Assembly: GCA_024516035.1 (NCBI GenBank)
Contig: CM044958.1
Location: forward strand, 22,652,108 to 22,716,107
DNA from: Bactericera cockerelli
Lineage: Eukaryota; Arthropoda; Insecta; Hemiptera; Triozidae
Length of the DNA stretch: 64,000 nucleotides
Direction: 5' to 3'
Shown here piece after piece: positions 22,281 to 32,022 of this stretch (positions within the stretch are counted from its first letter, which is position 1; every line of letters starts with the position of its first letter). Under the pieces are notes generated by a model. The model was not told the origin of the DNA. It saw only the letters and a program-made list of their open reading frames with translations, and ran no database searches. Both the position numbers and the translations under genes were made by a program.

Positions 22281-22506
22281 ATACTGATATACTGATATTT
22301 CATTTCGAGAAAAGAAATGCTCGTGTGTTGGTAAAGGAACACAGAATAGTATAGCGAGAGGAGATGAAGCTGTCATGAGAATAGGGAGAGCTTTGGTTGA
22401 ATGGGAAAGGAACGCCTGAATATGTGAAAGAAATTGAATGTAAACAAACATGAGGTTGGGTGGGAGTATGTTTGCTTTTACCTGCTAGATATTATATGTA
22501 AGAGGA

Positions 22507-22647
22507 GACTAGGAGAGAGGAAGAGAGAGAGAAAGAGAGAGAGAGAAAGAGAGAGAGAGAAAGAGAGAGAGAGAAAGAGAGAAAGAGAGAGAGAGAAAGA
22601 GAGAGAGATAAAGAGAGAGAGAGAGTAAGAGAGAGAGAGAAAGAGAC

Positions 22648-22691
<44 letters not shown>
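22507..22691. repeat. (GA)n tract with GAAAGA variants
   Basis: Purine simple sequence of GAGAGA and GAAAGAGA units. The 64-codon RERE-type frame starting at 22434 is composition only. Confidence 0.9.
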
Positions 22692-22693
<2 letters not shown>

Positions 22694-23393
22694 ATATTTT
22701 ATACAATTTACTTTATTAAATAAAGAGAACGGGATCGGGTTCTGTCATATAAATAAGCCAGAAAATAATATATAGGTAGCATAAAGATACTCTAGTTCTC
22801 CGATCCTACTACCTTCAATGTCAAGCCCAGTACCAACAAGTATAGAAGATTTTTACATGATACATTAGGGTGGCCCTTAGCTATAGAGGAGGATTTTTTT
22901 CCCCAGATTTTTTCCGCTCCATCGGCAAAATATGGTTCCAATCAATATCAAAAAAATCTGGAAAAAGTTTCAGCTCGATCAAAGGCCGTTAACACGTGCC
23001 GCCGGGACCTTTAAGTTTAGATCTGCAATCGGAAGGGGCAATATACGTTTTTCAGCATAATGTCGATCCTAACTTGAAGAAACTTCATCTCACAGAAAGA
23101 AATATAGAATGTAAAATGTATAGAAGGGTTTTCTGTTTATTATTTGGTACATAATAATTTTAGTAGGTAGCACAGCATTATCAAGACACCTGATAATAGC
23201 ATTTGTCTAAGTAACTCACTACTGTTTTTTTCGTAATATTAAGTAGAAAATTAGATAACTATCGTTTTTTAGATTTTTTCTATTTAAGTTGAAGAAAAGA
23301 ACATTGAACATAATTATTGTAATAATATTCATACATTCATACTATTAAAATAAATGCGAGATAGAAGTTCACAAATAAGTAAATCCTGCTGTC

Positions 23394-24016
23394 CTACTTG
23401 CTATGAGTTTTCAAGAGATACTCTTTTGTTGGTTTAGGATACTGACTTTTGTGATCTTTGACAACTTGAATGACGAATTCTTTTTGGTTTTCACTCTCTT
23501 AGCTTATTATTGTATTCGCACATCAATTTAACTCCTCTTTCTGCTGTATCATTTACTACTTTTAAAACTTTATTCTTGTTATACGCGTCTTGGAAATTTT
23601 TATTTTCCCACCAGTCAGTAGGATCTAGACAGAGAAAAGATTTGTTTAATTGAAACCTCTCAAAGAAAACCTGCCTCTCCTCTGACACAAAAAAGTCCAG
23701 CTACTTGCTAAGCAAGTTTATAAGATCTTTAGTTTTACAACCATACTTGTATTTATTTTGTTTCTTCCCCTCTTTAGTGAGGGACTTAACCATGTTAGAT
23801 TTTACAACATTTGAGATATCTCTATCAAAAAACCCCAACCCTACTGCCTCTTCACTCAAATACCAGAGATGGTTTACAATATTTTTTTATGCCACACTAG
23901 ATACTCGTACTTCAGGGTCCATTTTTGGATACGCAAGAAGTTTCTTAATAAATGAGAGATCTTCTAGTCTTGGCGCTGTAATACCTATAGGTGCAGTATA
24001 CCAAGACTCAATATAA
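23394..24016 (-). pseudogene. Transposon protein C-terminal remnant, left arm
   Basis: On the minus strand, coding sequence starts within the loop (motif WYTAPIGITAPRLEDL near 24000), passes a stop and frameshift near 23890, then HLWYLSEEAVGL, then ERQVFFERFQLNKSF, DTAERGVKLMCEYNNK and EFVIQVVKDHKSQYPKPTKE to a stop at 23394-23396. I recognise the NHLWYLSEE and TAERGVKL blocks as recurring in uncharacterised, multi-copy arthropod proteins that look transposon-encoded; this is memory, not a search. In-frame stops (one at the CTACTTGC position near 23701, one after NNKLRE) make it non-functional. Confidence 0.6.
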
Positions 24017-24035
24017 AGGAAAGTTAGTCTGGCTG

Positions 24036-24262
24036 GGGGCCGTTAAACAGGGAGAAGACCAGTGTCCCGCTAGAGGACTATTAACAAAGAACAGACTAGC
24101 CAACCCTTACTTATAAAGAAAAGTCCAAGTCCTCATGATGGTTGATCGCACATAGAAATATGTGGTTCAGGACGAGCCAACTTTGAAATAAAGTTGGCTG
24201 GAGACCATCACTCACCCCTCCAGCTGTAGCCAAGCTGGCTACAACAAAAATAAATAAAAGTT
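24036..24262 (+). repeat. Dispersed repeat family G, copy 2
   Basis: CTGGCTGGGGGCCGTTAAAC and GGGAGAAGACCAGTG match the family G start. It lies in the loop of the foldback element, with short AAAGTTA repeats on both sides (about 24023 and 24258) that could be a target duplication. The centre is diverged from the other two copies. Confidence 0.55.
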
Positions 24263-24326
24263 ACAAACAAACAAATATCAAGGATGGTCTTGAGTTCTTC
24301 AGCAGTCATTAAGAACTCTTTTCTAA

Positions 24327-24810
24327 ACTCTGGTATTTGAGTGAAGAGGCAGTAGGGTTGGTGTTTTTGATAGAGATATCTCAAATGTTGTAAAATCTAA
24401 CATGGTTAAGTCCCTCACTGAAGAGGGGGGGGGGGGGGGGGGTGGGGAAAGAGAAGTACGGTTGTAAGACTAAAGATCTTATAAACTTGCTTAGCAAAGA
24501 GCTGGACCTTTTTAAGTCAGAGGAGAGGCAGGTTTTCTTTGAGAGGTTTCAATTAAACAAATCTTTTCTCTGTCTAGATCCTAGTGACTGGTGAGAAAAT
24601 GAAAATTTCCAAGACGCGTATAACAAGATTAAAGTTTTAAAAGTAGAAATAGAAACAGCAGAAAGAGGAGTTAAATTGATGTGCGAATACAATAATCAGC
24701 TAACAAAGAGTGAAAACCAAAAAGAATTCGTCATTCAAGTTGTCAAAGATCACAAAAGTCAGTATCCTAAACCAACAAAAGAGTATCTCTTGAAAACTCA
24801 TAGCAAGTAG
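24327..24810 (+). pseudogene. Transposon protein C-terminal remnant, right arm
   Basis: Plus-strand mirror of the left-arm remnant: CTCTGGTATTTGAGTGAAG opens the shared part, ERQVFFERFQLNKSF and TAERGVKLMCEYNN follow, and TAG at 24808-24810 is the same stop. A G18 run interrupts the frame at 24425-24442 and a TGA replaces a tryptophan codon just after CLDPSDW. In this arm TKSENQKEFVIQ is read without the stop seen in the left arm, so the arms have decayed independently. Confidence 0.6.
24425..24442. repeat. Poly(G) run of 18
   Basis: The corresponding site in the left arm (about 23765-23780) has only CCCCTC, so the run arose after the arms formed or is a sequencing artefact. Confidence 0.8.
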
Positions 24811-25482
24811 TACAGCAGGATTTACTTATTTGTGAAATTCTATCGCGCATTTATATTAATAGTATGGATGTATGAATATTATTACAATAATTATGTTCAA
24901 TGTTCTTTTCTTCAACTTCAAATAGAAAAAAAATCTAATATACAATAGTTTTCTACTTTATATTACGAAAAAACAGTAATGAGTTACTTAGAAAAATGCT
25001 ATTATCAGGTGTCTCGATAATGCTGTGCTACCCACTAAAATTATTATGTACCAAATAATAAACAGAAAACCCTTCTATACATTTTACATTCTATATTTCT
25101 TTCTGTGAGATGAAGTTTCTTCAAGTTAGGATCAACATTATGCTGAAAAACGTATATTGCCCCTTCCGATTGCAGATCTAAACTTAAAGGTCCCGGCGGC
25201 ACGTGTTAACGACCTTTGATCGAGCTGAAACTTTTTCCAGATTTTTTTAATATTAATTGGAACCATATTTTGCCGATGGAGCGAGAAAATTCCGACTTTC
25301 GAAAATAAGGGCCACCCTAATGATACATGTTCTTACGGAGGTGATTCGGTTTCAGAAGTGTGCTTCTAGCTGCGTGCTCTCGTTTTGCGTGGTTTCTCCA
25401 CTTTCCCTCTCTTCTTACGTCTCTCTTCTCCTCCCCTTTAATAATCATGCTTGTTATTTTTCTTTTCTCCTCTTCTCTACAA

Positions 25483-25538
25483 TCTCCTCTATAAAGTCCT
25501 CCTCTAAAAAGTCATCCTCTATAAAGTCCTCCTCTATT
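25483..25538. repeat. Short minisatellite, unit about 18 bp
   Basis: Three to four imperfect repeats of TCCTCTATAAAGTCC with TCCTCTAAAAAGTCA variants, ahead of CCCTCC sequence. Confidence 0.75.
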
Positions 25539-25614
25539 CCCTCCCTCCCTTCCCCTAACCCCCTGAACCTTATCTCATTTTTTCAATCTATGATGGTAAT
25601 CTACCATCAGTTAA

Positions 25615-25911
25615 CTCTTTGCGGCACAGCTCGGATTTTTTTGAATAACCTTTCCGGCACGGTGGTCCCCAGAAAGACCACTTGGAAAATGTACCTTACT
25701 GCACGGTGGTCCATATGAGAACTGTCTTTAGTATCGTCTCAGCACGCTTCACTCAGCCAGGGAACACTCAAGCTTCTTCCTATTGGATGAAAGTTTTCGG
25801 ATGTAGTCGGACATTGTCGTAGCTTTCACAGGGCACAACAAGTCAGGAGGGCCCGTGCAGTAAGGGTCCCATTTTATGTGGTCCTCCTTGGGACCACCGT
25901 GCCGCAAAGAG
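25615..25911. mobile_element. piggyBac-like MITE with subterminal repeats
   Basis: TTAA (25611-25614), then CTCTTTGCGGCAC; the right end GTGCCGCAAAGAG is followed by TTAA (25912-25915). The terminal repeats match over 13 bp. A second inverted pair lies inside, GGCACGGTGGTCC near 25652 and GGACCACCGTGCC at 25891-25903. Non-coding, 297 bp. It differs in terminal sequence from the 18614 family. Confidence 0.8.
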
Positions 25912-26029
25912 TTAAGTTAAGAGAGGCTTTCATTCTTCCATCTACAAGATCTCTTGTCTTCTCCCTTTGAAATGGTCAACACTCTAACTCAGTAGTTGGC
26001 TGTATGGAATGGCCTTGCCTACCAATGCC

Positions 26030-26122
26030 AAAAACCCCTGTATTTTTCAACTTTTGACTCCACGACCCCTTTCAAAAAGGTTGTGGTGCCCAGACCCGTA
26101 GTTTGAAAAACACTGCTCTAAC
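26030..26122 (-). mobile_element. hAT-like terminal fragment (uncertain)
   Basis: Reversed, it starts CAGTGTTTTTCAAACT and runs into GGGGTCGTGGAGTC. hAT elements commonly begin CAGTGTTTCTCAA or similar. No second end or 8-bp duplication was found. Confidence 0.4.
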
Positions 26123-26624
26123 CTATTCTGTTAGAGTAAGACCGCGATCGGAATCCCATCACTGAGTAGAAAAAAATCTTCTTTCAGTATCAAATAATGA
26201 GAAATTTTGCAACAGTTCCCATTCAATGTTCGAAAAAAAAATGTTGCGAAACTTCTCGAAACAAAATGTTGCAGTCAATGGTATCCCGACTTAAGAGAGA
26301 GAACGACCCTCCTATGCCGTTATCCATTTTATTTTCTTCTGTTCTAAAATACTTGAACCGTATAAGCATTTCATGGAAATCAATAGCTTAAAATGATACT
26401 GTCTTTAGATGGTTATTAAAGATAATAACTATAGAAAAGTCAAGCTATATGTAGGCACACAGTGAACTTGCTTGGCATGTGGAGTGCAAATATGAATAAA
26501 TAACTCTTTATCAATGTTTCTGTATGGAAGGATTCTATGCAATATTTACATCAAACCTACAGCACACGAATTTATTATTATTTAGTTGTTCATTATTTAT
26601 AGAAATACCAAGTTTTTTAAAGGC

Positions 26625-26795
26625 GATTGTGCTCCGTAACCGCTTTCGCATTACTTCAAGAAACTTTAACTCTACATCCATGCCATTCCGGAAACGAAAA
26701 ATTCGTTCAGAACTTTCCGCTGCGGCCGGGATTCAAACCCGGAACCTCCGGGTCAGCAACTATTGCTCTTAACCACTGAGCCACGGAGGTCGGCA
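26625..26795 (-). mobile_element. SINE-F, minus strand
   Basis: Reversed: GCCGACCTCCGTGGCTCAG (A box), GTTCCGGGTTTGAATCCCGG (B box), GCGGAAAGTTCTGAACG, GGAATGGCATGGATG, and a 3' part ending CGGTTACGGAGC. Better preserved than the copy at 5568-5716. Confidence 0.8.
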
Positions 26796-27073
26796 TACTT
26801 CCAGGTTTGATATTTCCAAATATTTCCATTTTATTCCAAGGTCAACTTCACCACATTCATGAAAGAAAAATGCGTTTCGGGAACTTAACCTATAAAAGAA
26901 CTGGAAGCAAGAATTTCTACTTTCATTTTGGTTAACCAAACTGGAAGAAGGAAGAGGAAAAAATTAATCGTCTTCCAATAGAAAAATGACTTGCTTCCAG
27001 CTTGGTTCATTTTATACCCGTTGCATCCACTTTGGTTAGAAAGAAAAATACGGCTTCAGATTACCTATGGTCT

Positions 27074-27289
27074 GTCCCGGTAGCTAAGTGGTAAAGGCGG
27101 CACTCTGTGAATCTAGAGATTCCAGAGGTCGTGGGTTCGAAACCCAGCCGGGACATGACAAGTTATCCTCCCATTTGGGATTTTTACCACATAATAATAT
27201 GTCTCTTGGGCTTACTGCTGGAATAATGGGACTTTAATAGTCTTAATCGGGCACTATAAATAAGGCGATATTATTATTATTATTATTAT
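27074..27289 (+). mobile_element. SINE-B, full-length
   Basis: The head has a perfect 7-bp acceptor-like stem (GTCCCGG/CCGGGAC), A box TAGCTAAGTGG, B box GTGGGTTCGAAACCCAG. The body is CCCATTTGGGATTTTTACC, CCACATAATAATATGTCTC and AATAATGGGAC; the tail is ACTATAAATAAGGCG then (ATT)n. The cloverleaf tempts a tRNA call, but the attached body, the (ATT)n tail and repeats elsewhere show it is a SINE. Confidence 0.85.
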
Positions 27290-28485
27290 GTTAGATACTG
27301 AGAAGAGTAAGAAGAAATACGAGTATATTATTATACAACTCTTGGACTTCCAGCTTGGGGCGAAGTTCAGCTCCTAACATCATTATACAGAAGCTACGGA
27401 GACCTGTCTGAAACTTTAAAGAAATGGGTAACTAAAGACGGGTTCGCCCCCTTCCTGTGAACTCGCAGGAAACTCCAGAAATTCCCGTCTTGAAAAATTC
27501 AGGGGTTCTCAATTCTCAACATAAACCTGGTCGTACCTCTCTTGATGGGACAAGAAAAGCGCTGCCGTAGTAAGAATTGAAAGTCTTGATTAATTAAAAA
27601 ATATGAATAAAGAAAATAATAAAAATTAGTAGGTACCTATAAATGTTTATTTTTTATTTATGTCCTGCAATGTGCAATTGTGCAGTGTTAGACCTAAAAT
27701 TGATATTTCAATACAAACATCAATTACTTTCCCCTACAACAATTACTTTTAAGGGTTCCTTCGTCGGGTTTTTTCTACCCTTAGGTCCTAATTTTGGGGA
27801 GTGAATCACTGGAGTGAGAATCAATACACAAAGTTAGGACCTAATGAAGTAAGGATCATAAAACGTTCTAGTCTGTAAAACACAACTAAAAAAATTAGAA
27901 ATAGTTAGAATAAGAAGTTAGCACAACCTAATATATGAACTTAGGGACCTTGGTCTTGAGATTTAGGGGACAAGACTGAAACCATAAAGTTATCGTGTAT
28001 AATATTATTTCTTAAATAAAATATGATTTTCCAAAGAGGAATTTCAGAAATGAAATAGGTAATGTCGAATAGTTAAGACATTTGATGGGCGATAGATAGG
28101 ACATAGGAATTGTTGAGAGCTCCTGCTAAAGTTAAATATCATAATGGAGGTGGGACGAGTAGGATATGTGGATGTGTGGAGTAAGTGGATTAGGGTGGAT
28201 GTAAGGCGAGGGTTTTGTGTTAGGATATGGCGAGGAATAACAAATATTGTGACGAAAAAACGGGAGAGAAAAAAAACCGGGTATCAAGATATAACATGAA
28301 TGTGTACAAATATAAAAAAACTCGTATGTAAAATATCTATTATACAGAGTGTAACTATGTTTACAGAGTGTAGCGGGAGAGAATCAGGGAGAAAAGTAGG
28401 TAAGGATAATCTACAAGCGGAGAAGCAAGTTGGAAAGAATAAAAAGAGATTTGAATGAAGTAAAGTTAAAAGAAAAAAGATAGCA
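27290..28485. other. Gene-free spacer
   Basis: 27778-27850 has a repeated TTAGGTCCTAA / TTAGGACCTAA pair in inverted layout about 50 bp apart. CAGGGGTTCTCAA at 27509 is faintly hAT-like. Nothing else supported. Confidence 0.4.
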
Positions 28486-28627
28486 TATTATATTATTTGT
28501 GTTAATTACTTTCGTGTTAATTATGTAAAACTCGCTTTACAAAATGTAAGCTGAAACCGGGACTTGAACCACCGACCTCCAGGTTACAAGTCCACCGCCT
28601 TATCGATCATGCTACTGAGATCGGTGA
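28486..28627 (-). mobile_element. SINE-E, minus strand
   Basis: Reversed: ACCGATCTCAGTAGCATGAT, GTGGACTTGTAACCTGGAGG, GGTTCAAGTCCCGG (B box), then GTAAAGCGAGTTT and a tail with TTAACACAAATAATA. The best-preserved head of this family. A pure A28 run (28657-28684) lies beyond its 5' end. Confidence 0.8.
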
Positions 28628-28651
28628 TTTGACAGAAGTATCATAATTCAT

Positions 28652-28656
<5 letters not shown>

Positions 28657-28684
<28 letters not shown>
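28657..28684. repeat. Poly(A) run of 28
   Basis: An uninterrupted A run. It lies on the head side of the SINE-E, so it is not that SINE's own tail. Confidence 0.85.
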
Positions 28685-28685
<1 letters not shown>

Positions 28686-29443
28686 ATCAACACTCTTACA
28701 CCTGGTTTTCTGGTGGTCGTGAGAAGCAACACAAGATATCATTTGTTTTTTCTACTTTTTACTATTTTCGATACCCATTGTATCAAAATATGATGAAAAA
28801 TGACTGGTTTTGAATGTTTTGATGCTAGGTATTTCTACGTGGCTTTATTAATCGGGAAATTCATTTTTGGTATTTTGTTTTTATTTGGTATTCACATGGG
28901 TATTTATTTATGCTGTGTAAATATACGAAGAATAAGTGAGGTATAGGTCACTATAGGTACTACATTTTTCCGTTTCACTGACTTCAATATAGATGATTGG
29001 CATTGATTCAGGTATTCCATACAATAAAATATTGCACCACTTTGATAACACCACCACTAGCACAGATTCAGTGCAATAGTTTTCATAGATACCAAGTTTT
29101 TCTAATACTCCCTGTATGCTGATAGAATTTTTGTCATTTTTTAGCTGACTCAGCCTGAGCTCAACTGATGCTGATATCCTGACTCGATAACAAACATAAT
29201 ATCCTGAACTGTTCTGAATATATTTTTGAACAAGTTTAAATCTCTCTATCTATGTCGCCTCCCTCATTTTTTATCTCTCTCTTTTGTTCAATCCCTATCG
29301 CTCTATTCCTCATATTATATCTGTCTCTCTATCTCATTTCCTTCCTATTATTTTTTATCTCTCTCTCAATTTCTACTCTAAAATTATTAATGTTCTTCTA
29401 AATTTATATCTATCTTGGTATCTTTTTATAAGAAATCATAAAT

Positions 29444-29576
29444 GTGTTGATCACCATTGTGATGTCAGCACAATTACTCGAACTCACTTTGCTATATTTT
29501 TTCTTAACTCGAACTCGAACCACCAACCTCCAGATTACAATTCCACCGCCTTAAATATCAATCTACTGAGGTTGGC
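29444..29576 (-). mobile_element. SINE-E, minus strand, diverged
   Basis: Reversed: CCAACCTCAGTAGATTGAT, TAATCTGGAGGTTGGTGG, GTTCGAGTTCGAG (B-box region), GCAAAGTGAGTTCGAGTAAT and CATCACAATGG. Directly followed by a CT-rich tract. Confidence 0.7.
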
Positions 29577-29589
29577 TATTATAACTATC

Positions 29590-29960
29590 TCTCACTCTGA
29601 CTCTCCCTCTCTTTCTCTCTCCCACTCTTTCTCTGTCTCACCCACTCTTTCTCTATCTCTCTCTCTTTTTCACTCTCTTTCTCCTCTTTCTATTTCTATC
29701 CCTCCCTCTCTTTCTCTCTCCCTCTCTCTTTCTTTCACTCTCTCTTCCCCTCTTTCTCTTTCTATTCTTCCCTCTCTTTGTCTCTCCCACTTATTCTCTA
29801 TCTCTCTCTTTCTTTCACTCTCTCTCCCCCTTTTTTTGTCTCTCCCATCACTTATTCTCTGTCTCTCTCTTTCTTTCACTCTCTCTCTCCCCCTCTTTTT
29901 TATTTCTCGTTCTCTCTCCCACTCTTTTTTTCTCTCTCTCTTATTATTATATTTCGGCCT
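29590..29960. repeat. (CT)n-rich tract, degenerate tandem units of about 65 bp
   Basis: Blocks of TCTCTCTTTCTTTCACTCTC recur near 29727, 29803 and 29867 with CCCCC and TCTCCCAC spacers. The 287-codon plus-strand frame and its overlapping frames are serine/leucine low-complexity translations, not genes. Confidence 0.85.
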
Positions 29961-30165
29961 CCCATTATTTCTCTCTTTTACATTTCTTCATCTCCCTTCT
30001 TCCCTCCTGTATTTATTATTAAGGATACCGAGACAAGCTTCCAGGAATGTTTTAATGAGGCCGGATTTTACCCACACAAATAAAATGCGTCTCATGACTG
30101 AAGTGGAAATCCCACCATGTCAGAATTCAGATAGTATAAGTATATAAATATAATTATAACAAGCT

Positions 30166-30204
30166 TTATTCAGAATGTTAGCGCAAGACAGTACTCCCAT
30201 TATG
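30166..30204 (-). mobile_element. SINE tail fragment
   Basis: CTTTATTCAGAATGTTAGCG and CAAGACAGTACTCCCATTAT match, with few changes, the tail-like segment inside the perfect inverted repeat at 2671-3397. Head absent. Confidence 0.55.
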
Positions 30205-30205
30205 C

Positions 30206-30368
30206 CCATCATAATAATAATAATATCGTCTTATTTATACTGCCTGATTAGGACTATTAAGTCCCATTATTCCAGTAGTAAGCCCAAGGTGTATTACTAT
30301 GTGGTAAAAATCCCAAATGGGATGATAAGTTGTCATGTACCGGCTGGGCTTCGAGAGCTACCGGGACA
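30206..30368 (-). mobile_element. SINE-B, internally deleted
   Basis: Reversed, it starts GTCCCGGTAGCTCTCGAAG, jumping from the A box straight to the B-box end (CCCAGCCGGTACATGACAAC). Body and tail are complete (CCCATTTGGGATTTTTACC, CAGTATAAATAAGACG). Confidence 0.75.
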
Positions 30369-30969
30369 ATAATTTAGTGTACCGATAGCTTAAAGAAAGT
30401 ACCCATGGTAAATAATTTATTGTATATAAGATTAAACTAGTATTTTATTAAATCTTCTTTCTCCATTAAATATCTTAAAGCTCTTGTCTAAAAATTGTAA
30501 CAAATACATTATGGAAAGCTCTTGTGGTAGACCCCTGGGCATTCTAAAGCTCTTGTGTTGACCTAACAACTGTGTATTATGTAGCTACTAATTTGGTTCT
30601 ACATATAATTCCTTCGGGATCAGAAAAAGAAGAGAACAAGACCACAAATCTATAAGTAAGTATCTAGAGTAGGTATCTGTTATAATTATTACATTAATGG
30701 CTACGAATGAAAATACATAGAAAATACACATCAGTAACATGAAAAATTACGGTTAAAAAAGTTCTCCCTTGTGATTTAAAATTAAGAGAAATATTTCAGT
30801 TGGGATCTATTTTCCATTTTTAATCAACAAAAGGGATTTTTCCAGGTATTTTTCATTGGCTTTCTGGAAGGGCAGGAGAATAAATCCCCAGGGAAAAAGG
30901 GATCAAGCTCATGTTGGACTTGTTATTTTACATTGCTGGTATTTTTTTTTTTTTGTGGGGGGCGTGGGT

Positions 30970-30984
30970 GGGGGGGGGGGGGGG
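30970..30984. repeat. Poly(G) run of 15
   Basis: Preceded by TTTTTTGTGGGGGGCGTGGG. Purine/pyrimidine simple sequence. Confidence 0.75.
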
Positions 30985-31394
30985 TTCGGAGAGCAAGTTC
31001 ACTTAACACAGTCATAAAGGACATGAAGGATTTTCTGGAATCTTTATCAAAGTAGGTAATTAAAGAAAATAATTCCCATGAAACAAAATAAATGTCATCG
31101 CTTTCTGGAAAAGTAACCACACTATGTCGGGACCAAGCGAGAAAGATAACCTCAGGTTTCGAGAGCCGAAATGATTTTGAAGTTGAGAGCTTTAAGAGAC
31201 AGAAATAATTGCCCCGAGATTGTTGAAATTCAAGACACGTCTGCAGTTCTATTCTTTCTAATTAAACTTTTCTCGGGGGATAGCAACTTTAGAATTTCTT
31301 TTTTGGGGGTAATATTAGAAAAGAGCTCCAGTGTAATCCTTTTACGACGGTTGCTTTATTTTTATATGAGCAATCTTGACAAAAACAATAGAAA

Positions 31395-31445
31395 AATACG
31401 CGGTAAATGATGGACACAGTACTTCCTCATGGATGGTTTACATTT
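31395..31445 (+). repeat. Family A inner-end fragment
   Basis: ATGATGGACACAGTACTTCC resembles the inner end of the A arms (TTATGGACACAATACTTCC at 1424 and 55046). Confidence 0.5.
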
Positions 31446-31544
31446 TTTACAGACTTTCCAATATCGATATATTTATGTATTTTGAGATATTCTACTAATC
31501 TCCAAAATTTCTTATTGGATTCTCTTAAAATAGGTTCCAAACGC

Positions 31545-31617
31545 GAACCCCCGTGGTGTAGTTGTTGTTACTTCTGCTCAGGACACAGTGGTCCCGAGTT
31601 CGAATCCTTTTTAGGTA
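31545..31617 (+). mobile_element. SINE-A head only
   Basis: CCCCCGTGGTGTAGTTGTTG and CCCGAGTTCGAATCC are the A- and B-box regions. The body is missing and a hammerhead retroelement follows at once. Confidence 0.6.
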
Positions 31618-31628
31618 CATTAAATTAA

Positions 31629-31794
31629 TCAGTATAACCAGTATCAGTATAAATAGATAAGTGAGAAGTTGTACTACATGTACATGAAAATCAGAACATA
31701 CCTGGACAGCTGTTTCGAGTTTATTTGCTCTCATCAGCAGGTAATAGTTCTCAATATCCATGCCATCAACTAACCTCTCTATTTTAATCAGTAT
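31629..31794 (-). mobile_element. Hammerhead-bearing retroelement, copy 2, with target duplication
   Basis: Flanked by the 10-bp direct repeat ATTAAATTAA at 31619-31628 and 31795-31804, which fixes the insertion. On the minus strand it starts within the unit (ATACTGATTAAAATAGAG), runs through the ribozyme and ends in TTTATACTGATACTGGTTAT, a tail of ACTGAT repeats. Confidence 0.8.
31691..31752 (-). ncRNA. Hammerhead ribozyme, near-consensus
   Basis: On the minus strand: TACCTG, CTGATGA, GAGC-AAATAA-ACTC, GAAA, CAGCTG and cleavage triplet GTC (31705-31707), then CAGGTA. Stem II has lost one pair (C opposite A) but the core bases, closing G-C pair and cleavage site are intact, so activity is plausible. 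Confidence 0.8.
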
Positions 31795-31916
31795 ATTAAA
31801 TTAAATAAGTTATACCTACGATACGAGTATACCGGAAAGTCAATAGGGCCTCGAAATAAATCAAGCTCACTGGGAGACAAGGTCTCGCCAGCCGGCCTAT
31901 TTTAACACGAAACATA

Positions 31917-32022
31917 ACCGACCTCAGTAGCTTGATTGATAAGGCGGTGGATTTGTAACCTGGTACAGCGAGTTTGAGTGGTTGTGATATCACGAAAGTG
32001 ATTAACACAAATATGATAATCT
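31917..32022 (+). mobile_element. SINE-E with shortened head
   Basis: CCGACCTCAGTAGCTTGATT and GATTTGTAACCTGG, then a jump past the B box to GCGAGTTTGAGTGGTTGTGA, TATCACGAAAGTGATTAACA and AAATATGATAA. Confidence 0.7.

Larger units (their letters stand above)
22865..25320. mobile_element. Foldback DNA transposon built from two inverted copies of one end
   Basis: The termini are TTAGGGTGGCCCTTA and TAAGGGCCACCCTAA, flanked by a 7-8 bp direct repeat (TGATACA at 22858-22864 and 25321-25327). The arms (about 22865-23868 and 24327-25320) are inverted copies of about 1 kb with moderate divergence, including indels. Each arm carries, pointing outward, the C-terminal coding part of the same protein. 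The loop (23869-24326) retains extra coding sequence on the left side and a family G repeat. It looks like an internal-deletion derivative in which the 3' end of an autonomous element was duplicated head to head. Confidence 0.8.

Noticed and set aside
27074..27150. Functional tRNA gene
   Set aside because: Perfect acceptor-like stem, but fused to a repeated body and (ATT)n tail found in several copies; this is a SINE head.
29284..30147. 287-codon plus-strand open frame
   Set aside because: It spans a SINE-E and a CT tract. The protein is SLSLSF repeats, without a domain or start context.
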